This document shows, in pieces, positions 1-5,368 of a DNA stretch of 13,709 nucleotides. Position 1 is the stretch's first letter. Each line of letters opens with the position of its first letter. Source of the stretch: Ruminiclostridium sp. Its GTDB lineage: Bacteria > Bacillota > Clostridia > Oscillospirales > Oscillospiraceae. The notes under the pieces are model-generated. The model did not search any database. It was not told the origin of the DNA and saw only the letters and a program-made list of their open reading frames with translations. Position numbers and translations under genes: made by a program. The stretch is taken from the NCBI GenBank assembly GCA_017560855.1, contig JAFZEB010000074.1, positions 1 to 13,709 of the forward strand, given 5' to 3'.

Positions 1-7
1 AATAAAC

Positions 8-37
8 AAAGCCCCGACGGGTCACCGTCGGGGCTTT
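8..37. terminator. Rho-independent terminator, probably bidirectional
   Basis: A perfect 13-bp stem (8-20 with 25-37) has a 4-nt loop, GTCA. Read on the minus strand it is followed by TTTGTTTATT, a good U-tract. On the plus strand the tail is weaker. It could end a plus-strand gene left of the window and also stop transcription leaving the minus-strand sigma-factor operon. Confidence 0.75.
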
Positions 38-56
38 GCTGTGTTCAGAACAGATA

Positions 57-88
57 CGCCTCCCCTACGAGGGAAGCCTTTCGCTTTA
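57..88. repeat. Possible degenerate arm of the palindromic element at 2387-2546
   Basis: The stretch reads CGCCTCCCCTACGAGGGAAG and then CCTTTCGCTTTA. It resembles the right arm of the element at 2387-2546 (CCTCCCCTCTAAAGGGGAGG followed by CTTTGCGCTTTA), but its hairpin is decayed. No matching left arm is clear, so this is a weak call. Confidence 0.3.
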
Positions 89-100
89 ATCAATCCATTT

Positions 101-134
101 TTCTCTCCCCGCTATAGGAGAGTTTTGTTTGTTT
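101..134 (+). terminator. Weak terminator-like hairpin
   Basis: CTCTCC (103-108) pairs with GGAGAG (117-122) around an 8-nt loop. TTTTGTTTGTTT follows on the plus strand. The stem is short. It may be a second plus-strand terminator for a gene left of the window. Confidence 0.35.
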
Positions 135-168
135 GATTGGTTAGGTATATTAGTTAGATAGGCGCTCG

Positions 169-218
169 TTTTTTCCCAGGGGGGCGGAAAAAATGGCGGA
201 CCCCCTCTCATTTTTTCC
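169..218. repeat. Alternative hairpins downstream of the membrane-protein gene
   Basis: GGAAAAAATG (186-195) pairs perfectly with CATTTTTTCC (209-218) over a 13-nt loop. The same GGAAAAAA can instead pair with TTTTTTCC at 169-176. The two hairpins exclude each other. The block lies 22 nt past the stop codon of the minus-strand gene ending at 240, so it may form part of that operon's 3' end. Confidence 0.45.
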
Positions 219-239
219 AGACTCTCGTTTTCGGCGGGG

Positions 240-1733
240 TCAATTCATAACACCCTTCCCGTCCTTCATGCGGAACTGCAGAGCATACTGAACCGTTTTG
301 TATTTGTAATTGTCCCAGGCGCCGCTCTTGTCGTGCTCTGTGGCCTGCTGGACGGGGTACTGGATCCGGCTCAGTTGGTGGGTGTAGTTGATCCAGGAGT
401 CTGCGATCCAGCCTTCCTGGACCTCCCGGATGGTATAGGACCCATAACCCCGGTGGTTCTCGCCTTCCTTGGGCAGGGAGAAAGCCGCAAAAACGTCGGT
501 GCTGGTATAGGTACCTCCAAACCAGTCCTGTCCGGTATAGGTCTCCTCTTCCAGAGAGTAATAGGGAGCAGTATAGGTCTGGCCCTCCAAATCATAGAGG
601 AGCTGTCCGGTCCAGCCTCCCTCCTGCGCCCATCCCTCACTTTTTCGGTAAGCAGGCCAGAACTGGATGGACTCCGTTCCCCGGAAACCCGGGTCCACCA
701 CCCACTGGAAGTGGTGGATGATTTTCCAGGTGTCCTGGTCCAATCGGACGGCGACATCTGTGATCTGCAGTTCCTGCACATCGTAAACAAAGGTAATAAA
801 ACGCTCATACCCTCTGGTGGTGACAACTTCCCGGCCCGGATTAAAGGGATGGAAACTCTGGTCCACCAGGACCTCGGTGGCTCCTGCACAGTCCAGCAGA
901 TCTTCCTGGGTCAGGTCATCCGCCACCTGGGCGGGCATACCCAAGTCCACCAGATGGCCCTTGATTTCCTGGTGTCCGGTCTCCTCTGCGGCCGTCCAAT
1001 CCATGGGATAGCTGTCAAAGAAGCCATAGCCCACGGCCAGTCCCACCACCAGGACACCAGCCAGAACTTTCACCAGCAGGCCGTCCTCCACCCGGACGGG
1101 AGCGGCCTGGACGGCGTACCCCGCCTCGTCCAACTGGGTGGAAAGCACCCACAGGCACCGGAGGATGCACAGGTAGACCACCAGGATGCCGATGCCAATG
1201 ACCAGGTACATGTCCCCCACTTCCAGCAGGGCCAGCCAGCAGATGATGCCGTTCCACACCAGCAGAGCGAAGGCGCTGGCGACGCCGGGCTCCAGCCCGG
1301 CCTTCTTCCGCACCCCTCGGAACCCCAGCCAGAAGAAGAGGTACTGGCACAGATCCACCCCCAGCAGGGGGATGGTATAGCCCAGAAGGAACTGGGTCAC
1401 CCCTCCCCCGTAGATGGTGGCGTTGGCCATGAGGGTCACCAAAGTCAGGGCCAGACCGAAGAGGGAAATCACATAGCACAGCCGGAACCAAAGGTTCTCC
1501 TTCCGCAGGCTTCGGAAGCCCAGCACCAGCAGGACCGAACCAATGGCCGGGAGGATATACTGCAGGAGGAAGAAATGCAGGGTGATCCCCTGGAAGGCAA
1601 AGCCAAGAAGGATCCGGTCCATGGCAGTCCGCCAGGGGTTGACCCACTTGGTCACGTCAGAGGGAGGTAACTCGGGCAGGCTGGATTCCAACAGGAAGTC
1701 AAACTCCCGCTCGGTCATGGGTTCCTTACGCAT
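240..1733 (-). CDS. Polytopic membrane protein, putative regulator (anti-sigma-like) of the adjacent ECF sigma factor
   Basis: Predicted 497-aa membrane protein. The N-terminal ~40 residues are cytoplasmic-looking (FDFLLESSLPELPPSD, then a Trp-rich segment). About six to seven hydrophobic helices follow between residues ~40 and 240, then a soluble ~255-residue C-terminal domain rich in Tyr and Trp, probably outside the cell. I chose ATG at 1733 because GGGAGG lies 8 nt upstream; the in-frame GTG at 1742 sits inside that ribosome binding site. The start overlaps the end of the sigma gene by 8 nt (ATGCGTAA), which implies translational coupling. The acidic N-terminal segment plus membrane anchor is the layout expected of a membrane-bound anti-sigma factor or sensor, but I see no zinc-binding HxxxCxxC motif. 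Function is inferred from context; the fold is not recognised. Confidence 0.85.
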   Translation of the reverse strand: MRKEPMTEREFDFLLESSLPELPPSDVTKWVNPWRTAMDRILLGFAFQGITLHFFLLQYILPAIGSVLLVLGFRSLRKENLWFRLCYVISLFGLALTLVTLMANATIYGGGVTQFLLGYTIPLLGVDLCQYLFFWLGFRGVRKKAGLEPGVASAFALLVWNGIICWLALLEVGDMYLVIGIGILVVYLCILRCLWVLSTQLDEAGYAVQAAPVRVEDGLLVKVLAGVLVVGLAVGYGFFDSYPMDWTAAEETGHQEIKGHLVDLGMPAQVADDLTQEDLLDCAGATEVLVDQSFHPFNPGREVVTTRGYERFITFVYDVQELQITDVAVRLDQDTWKIIHHFQWVVDPGFRGTESIQFWPAYRKSEGWAQEGGWTGQLLYDLEGQTYTAPYYSLEEETYTGQDWFGGTYTSTDVFAAFSLPKEGENHRGYGSYTIREVQEGWIADSWINYTHQLSRIQYPVQQATEHDKSGAWDNYKYKTVQYALQFRMKDGKGVMN

Positions 1734-2265
1734 ATCCGTCACCTCCCAACCGTTTGCGCAGTTTTTCCTTGATGCGATAGAGCCGACCTTCCACCGACCG
1801 CTGGGTCATGCCAAGCTCGGCGGCGATCTGGGCGGTGGACTGTCGGTAGTAGTATTTTCGATAGAAGAGCATCCGCTCCCGGTCCCCCAGGTATCCCAAG
1901 GCCTCCACCAGAGCGGCCTCCCGCTCCTTTTGGATGACCTGTTCCTCCGGGGTGGGTTCGGGGGATGGAATGTCCGGGGTGAGCTCCGTGCTGTCCTCCC
2001 GGCGGAGCTTCCTGGCCCGGTTCAGGGCCAAATTGCGGGTCACCGCCGTGAGCCAGGTGGTCCAGTTTCCCTTCTCGGGGTCGTAGGTGTGAATTTTCTC
2101 CCACACGGTCAGGACGGTTTCCGAGATGCACTCCTCCCGGTCCTGTTCCCCGGGCAAAATGGGGGCAATGATATACCGCATGAGGGGGCCGAACCGGCGG
2201 AGCAGTTCTTCCAGGGCGGTCTCGTCCCGGTCTTTCAATCGCTGGATCAGCTTTTCTTCCTTCAT
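1726..2265 (-). CDS. ECF-type RNA polymerase sigma factor (sigma-70 family)
   Basis: 179-aa sigma factor with only regions 2 and 4, the normal ECF size. Region 2 spans about residues 18-87 and contains EECISETVLTVWEKIHTYDP and WLTAVTRNLALNRARKLRR, the helices that contact core polymerase and the -10 element. A Pro/Glu-rich linker follows (EDSTELTPDIPSPEPTPEE). Region 4, about residues 125-175, is the -35 helix-turn-helix (STAQIAAELGMTQRSVEGRLYRIKEKLRKRL). The start at 2265 has AAAGGAGG 7 nt upstream. The stop overlaps the start of the next gene, a membrane protein that probably controls its activity. It would direct polymerase to a small regulon, probably an envelope or stress response; the signal is not evident here. 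Confidence 0.93.
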   Translation of the reverse strand: MKEEKLIQRLKDRDETALEELLRRFGPLMRYIIAPILPGEQDREECISETVLTVWEKIHTYDPEKGNWTTWLTAVTRNLALNRARKLRREDSTELTPDIPSPEPTPEEQVIQKEREAALVEALGYLGDRERMLFYRKYYYRQSTAQIAAELGMTQRSVEGRLYRIKEKLRKRLGGDGYA

Positions 2266-2290
2266 GCCATCGCCTCCTTTCTATGGTTCT

Positions 2291-2319
2291 ACTATACCAT
2301 ACACAGGACCTGGGAAAAA
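2291..2319 (-). promoter_or_regulatory. Candidate promoter for the sigma-factor operon
   Basis: On the minus strand an extended -10, TGGTATAGT (TATAGT at 2296-2291), stands about 25 bp before the sigma-factor start codon. A poor -35 (TTTTTC, 2319-2314) lies 17 bp further up. The extended -10 would compensate for the weak -35. Confidence 0.5.
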
Positions 2320-2327
2320 CCCACGCA

Positions 2328-2356
2328 TTGGATTTTGAGAAATATTGTGGTATACT
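2328..2356 (+). promoter_or_regulatory. Candidate promoter for the DUF4317-MATE operon
   Basis: TTGGAT (2328-2333), a 17-bp spacer and TATACT (2351-2356) with an extended -10 TG (TGGTATACT). Transcription from about 2363 would give a ~220-nt leader that contains the whole palindromic element at 2387-2546. Confidence 0.5.
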
Positions 2357-2386
2357 GTCTGAAATATTCCATGCTGCAGGCAACAC

Positions 2387-2546
2387 CAAAGGCTCCCCTT
2401 GATAGGGGAGCTGGATGCGAAGCAGCCTGAGGGGTGCTATCCGTACAATAAAATTGTCGTCTCGGTACGACAGCATACCCTATTCCCCCCCCCCCCTCCG
2501 GCTTCGGCATTGCCGAAGCCACCTCCCCTCTAAAGGGGAGGCTTTG
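2387..2546. mobile_element. MITE-like palindromic repeat element, 160 bp
   Basis: The two ends are imperfect inverted repeats about 50 bp long: CAAAGGCTCCCCTTGATAGG at the left, and CAAAGCCTCCCCTTTAGAGG at the right read on the minus strand. Each end contains its own hairpin (GCTCCCC/GGGGAGC-type and CCTCCCC/GGGGAGG-type). The middle also holds small hairpins (CAAT-AAA-ATTG, GTCGT/ACGAC), so the whole unit can fold into one long hairpin. It encodes no protein. I associate this type of element with dispersed repeats in Oscillospiraceae genomes; that is recall, not a search. A C12 homopolymer at 2475-2486 lies inside it. Confidence 0.75.
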
Positions 2547-2585
2547 CGCTTTATATCAGCATCTAACACGTCCCCGGAGGTTCCC

Positions 2586-3734
2586 ATGAATCAGAAAGAA
2601 CTCAACGAAATTCGACGCCGCATCGCCCCCAACAAGTGCGGCATCAGCAAACTATACGGCTGCTTCGTCAACAACAGCAGCAAGGAGATCATCTCCCGCA
2701 TCGACACATCCCTGGGGCTCCTCAGCGAATTTGAGAACGAGAAGTACCTCTCCCTGCTGAAAAAGGTCCTCTCCGGCGGTCTGGGCAAGAATCTCATCGA
2801 CATCACCTTCTCCACCCAGCAGGTCATGAAGGGGGAGGAGCACAAGCTCCTGTCCGACCTGCGCAAGTCCGGTCTGAACGACCCCAGCCTGCGGGAGGAG
2901 TTCTTCCAAAAAGTCATCCAGGCGGTGACCATGGAGGACACCAACTACCTCATCCTCCTGGCCTACGACGCCTATGATGTCCCCTACAAGGGCAAGGACG
3001 ATGAGACTCAGGCGGATGCCTCGGACACGGTGTACACCTATCTCCTGTGCTCCATCTGCCCCGTGAAGGACGGAAAGCCCGAGCTGGCCTACTTCCCCGG
3101 GGAGAACCAGTTCCACAGCAGCGGCATCAGCCACACGGTGGCTCCCCCCGCCCTGGGCTTCCTCTTCCCCGCCTTTGACGACCGGGCGGCCAACATTTAC
3201 AACGCCCTCTACTACGCCAAGGACCCCAACGAGCTCCACCAGACCTTCATCGACACGGTCTTCCACACGGAGCCCCCCATGTCTGCCGGCAAGCAGAAGG
3301 AGACCTTCCACTCCGTCCTGTCCGATGCCCTGGACGAGGACTGCAGCTTCGATGTGCTCCAGCAGGTCCACGAGCAGATCCGGGAGGTCATCCTGGATCA
3401 CAAGGAGAGCAAGGACCCCAACCCCCTGGAGCTCTCCTCCCAGGAGCTGGGCACCATCCTCAAGGGAGGCGGCGTTCCCGGCGAGCGGGTCCAGGAATTC
3501 CAGAAAAAGTGCGCCCAGGAGTTCGGCACCGACACCCCCTTAAAGCCCTCCAACCTGATTGACAGCAAGAAGTTCACCATTGAGACCCCCCAGGTGAAAA
3601 TCTCCGTGGACCCGGAAGCCAGCTACCTGGTGGAGACCCGGGTCATCGGTGGGCGAAAGTATATCCTCATCCCTGCCGATGATGGAGTGGAGGTCAACGG
3701 TATCCCCGTCCAGTTCCCGGAAGGAAAGGAGTAA
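2586..3734 (+). CDS. DUF4317 family protein
   Basis: 382-aa soluble protein without a signal peptide. It begins MNQKELNEIRRRIAPNKCGI and contains LSGGLGKNLIDITFSTQQV and NYLILLAYDAYDVPYKGKD, matching DUF4317 as I know it from Clostridia, a family of unknown function. I chose ATG at 2586 (GGAGG about 7 nt upstream); the open frame runs back to 2415, but that part lies inside the palindromic repeat and its translation is not protein-like. The C-terminus (residues ~325-382) includes a hydrophobic beta-rich tail, VETRVIGGRKYILIPADDGV. The gene ends 8 nt before a MATE transporter gene, so the two are probably cotranscribed. No catalytic motif is evident. Confidence 0.92.
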   Translation: MNQKELNEIRRRIAPNKCGISKLYGCFVNNSSKEIISRIDTSLGLLSEFENEKYLSLLKKVLSGGLGKNLIDITFSTQQVMKGEEHKLLSDLRKSGLNDPSLREEFFQKVIQAVTMEDTNYLILLAYDAYDVPYKGKDDETQADASDTVYTYLLCSICPVKDGKPELAYFPGENQFHSSGISHTVAPPALGFLFPAFDDRAANIYNALYYAKDPNELHQTFIDTVFHTEPPMSAGKQKETFHSVLSDALDEDCSFDVLQQVHEQIREVILDHKESKDPNPLELSSQELGTILKGGGVPGERVQEFQKKCAQEFGTDTPLKPSNLIDSKKFTIETPQVKISVDPEASYLVETRVIGGRKYILIPADDGVEVNGIPVQFPEGKE

Positions 3735-3742
3735 GCTGAGCC

Positions 3743-5083
3743 ATGGCCAAACAGCCCATCCAGCTCTCCGATCACTTCACCTACGGGCGGCTCCTTCGGT
3801 TCACCCTGCCCTCCATCGCCATGATGATCTTCACCTCCATCTACTATGTGGTGGACGGCTTCTTCGTGTCCAACTTCGTGGGCAAGACCCCCTTCGCCGC
3901 CGTAAACTTTATCATGCCCGTCCTCATGATCCTGGGTTGTCTGGGGTTTATGTTCGGCACCGGCGGCTCGGCTCTGGTGGCCATGACCATGGGCATGGGG
4001 GACTACCAAAAGGCCCGTGAGATCTTCTCTCTCCTCATCTATGTGTCCATCGGGCTCGGCATGGTCATCGCCGCTCTGGGCATCCTCTTCCTGCCCAACA
4101 TCGCCGCCGCACTGGGGGCTGAGGGGGAACTGCTGGCCAGCTGCGTCCTCTACGGGCGGATCATTCTGGTGGCCGTCCCGGCCTATATGCTCCAGTACGC
4201 CTTCCAGAGCTTCTTCGTCACGGCAGAAAAGCCCCAGCTGGGTCTGGCCGTGACCATCGCTGCAGGCCTGACCAACATGGTGCTGGACGCCCTGCTGGTG
4301 GCGGTCATCCCCCTGGGGCTGGTGGGCGCCGCCGTGGCCTCTGCCATGAGCCAGGTGGTGGGCGGCGTGGTCCCCCTCCTCTACTTCGCCCGGCCCAATT
4401 CCAGCACCCTCCGGCTGGGCAGGACCAAATGGGACGGAAAAGCCCTGCTGAAGACCTGCACCAACGGCTCCTCCGAGCTCATGACCAACATCGCCATGTC
4501 GGTGGTGAGCATGCTCTACAACATCCAGCTCATGAAGTACGCCGGGGAAAACGGCGTAGCCGCCTATGGCGTCCTCATGTATGTGTGCATGATCTTCCTG
4601 GGGGCCTACATCGGTTATACCGTGGGCGTGGCCCCGGTCATCGGATTCCACTACGGGGCTGCCAACTATGACGAGCTGAAGGGTCTGCGAAAGAAGAGCT
4701 TCCGCATCATCGGCCTCTGCGCCCTGGTGATGTTCCTGCTGGCAGAATTTGTCCTGGCCCGGCCTCTGGCCACCCTCTTCGTGGGGTACGACCCGAAGCT
4801 CATGGCCCTCACCCTCCACGCCTTCCAAATCTTCTCCTTCGTCTTCCTCTTTGCGGGCTTTGCCATCTTCGGGTCGGGCTTCTTCACCGCCCTGAACAAC
4901 GGTCTCATCTCTGCCCTCATCGCCTTCCTGCGATCCCTGGTCTTTGAGGCAGGCTTCGTCCTTTCCCTCCCTCTGATCTTCGGCATGGATGGCATCTGGA
5001 TCTCCACCGCCGCCGCCGAGCTGGTGGCCGCCACACTGGCCCTGACCCTCATGGCTGTTTTTCGGAAGAAATATCATTACTAA
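3743..5083 (+). CDS. MATE family multidrug efflux transporter
   Basis: 446-aa integral membrane protein with about twelve hydrophobic segments, the normal size and topology for MATE (multidrug and toxic compound extrusion) antiporters. These use Na+ or H+ gradients to export drugs or metabolites. Supporting motifs include IYYVVDGFFVSNFVGKTPFAAVNFIMP in the first helices, FGTGGSALVAMTMGMGDYQKA near residue 75, and the half-repeat YIGYTVGVAPVIGFHYGA near residue 295. The N-terminus YGRLLRFTLPSIAMMIFTSIY is typical of the MepA-like branch. The likely ribosome binding site AAGGAG overlaps the end of the DUF4317 gene about 11 nt upstream, so translation may be coupled. A strong terminator follows directly. 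The substrate cannot be told from sequence. Confidence 0.95.
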   Translation: MAKQPIQLSDHFTYGRLLRFTLPSIAMMIFTSIYYVVDGFFVSNFVGKTPFAAVNFIMPVLMILGCLGFMFGTGGSALVAMTMGMGDYQKAREIFSLLIYVSIGLGMVIAALGILFLPNIAAALGAEGELLASCVLYGRIILVAVPAYMLQYAFQSFFVTAEKPQLGLAVTIAAGLTNMVLDALLVAVIPLGLVGAAVASAMSQVVGGVVPLLYFARPNSSTLRLGRTKWDGKALLKTCTNGSSELMTNIAMSVVSMLYNIQLMKYAGENGVAAYGVLMYVCMIFLGAYIGYTVGVAPVIGFHYGAANYDELKGLRKKSFRIIGLCALVMFLLAEFVLARPLATLFVGYDPKLMALTLHAFQIFSFVFLFAGFAIFGSGFFTALNNGLISALIAFLRSLVFEAGFVLSLPLIFGMDGIWISTAAAELVAATLALTLMAVFRKKYHY

Positions 5084-5086
5084 CAC

Positions 5087-5129
5087 AAAAACCGTGCCGC
5101 GGAAATGAACTTCCACGGCACGGTTTTTT
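5087..5129 (+). terminator. Rho-independent terminator of the DUF4317-MATE operon
   Basis: AAAAACCGTGCCG (5087-5099) pairs with CGGCACGGTTTTT (5116-5128). Further GGA/TCC pairing sits inside the stem, and a run of six T follows. It lies 4 nt after the MATE stop codon. The A-run on the left could also let it stop the convergent minus-strand tRNA transcript. Confidence 0.9.
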
Positions 5130-5143
5130 ATACAGGAAACAAA

Positions 5144-5169
5144 AAAGGCATCGCCTAAGCGATGCCTTT
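5144..5169 (-). terminator. Terminator of tRNA-Val copy 1, overlapping its CCA end
   Basis: An 11-bp stem (5144-5154 with 5159-5169) has a 4-nt loop and is followed by T-rich sequence on the minus strand. The first stem base is the final A of the encoded CCA, so the tRNA is terminated immediately at its 3' end with almost no trailer. Confidence 0.85.
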
Positions 5170-5245
5170 GGTGGACGATACAGGACTTGAACCTGTGACC
5201 TCCCGCACGTCAAGCGGATGCTCATACCAGCTGAGCTAATCGTCC
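5169..5245 (-). tRNA. tRNA-Val(GAC), copy 1
   Basis: Full cloverleaf on the minus strand: acceptor GGACGAT/ATCGTCC, D-stem GCTC/GAGC, anticodon stem TCCGC/GCGGG around loop TTGACGT, T-arm ACAGG-TTCAAGT-CCTGT. The anticodon is GAC (Val, codons GUC/GUU). The 77 nt include an encoded CCA. Identical to the copy at 7575-7651. Confidence 0.96.
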
Positions 5246-5274
5246 ATTTGTTTGTCCCCTGCGGAACGAATTGT

Positions 5275-5303
5275 AGTATATCCTATCTCTCTTCATTTGT
5301 CAA
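5275..5303 (-). promoter_or_regulatory. Promoter of tRNA-Val copy 1
   Basis: On the minus strand: TTGACA (5303-5298), a 17-bp spacer, TATACT (5280-5275). This near-consensus housekeeping promoter would start about 23 nt before the mature tRNA. Confidence 0.9.
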
Positions 5304-5320
5304 CAGGTTTTTCAAAGTTT

Positions 5321-5359
5321 TTTCAAAAAAGAAATCCAGCCCCCAAAATGGGGGCTGGA
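5321..5359 (-). terminator. Terminator of the surface-protein gene
   Basis: An 11-bp stem, TCCAGCCCCCA (5335-5345) with TGGGGGCTGGA (5349-5359), is followed on the minus strand by TTTCTTTTTTG. It lies 10 nt after the stop codon of the gene ending at 5369 and just upstream of the tRNA promoter, so it insulates the tRNA. Confidence 0.9.
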
Positions 5360-5368
5360 CAAACGGTG

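Larger units (their letters stand above)
5137..5249. repeat. 113-bp direct repeat, copy 1 (tRNA-Val and terminator)
   Basis: Identical by eye to 7543-7655. It covers the tRNA gene, its encoded CCA, the overlapping terminator and a few flanking bases. Similarity continues, less perfectly, into the promoter side (CCCTGCGGAACG shared). Confidence 0.9.

Noticed and set aside
333..1670. Long plus-strand open frame (445 codons) opposite the membrane-protein gene
   Set aside because: Antisense shadow of a GC-rich gene. Composition is not protein-like, and the minus-strand frame has signal, helices and a coupled upstream sigma gene.
2415..2585. N-terminal extension of the DUF4317 protein
   Set aside because: This part of the frame lies in the palindromic repeat; the family's usual N-terminus MNQKEL begins at 2586.
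3623..5116. Minus-strand 497-codon frame opposite the MATE gene
   Set aside because: His/Gly/Glu-rich translation typical of antisense to membrane proteins, and it has no start signals.
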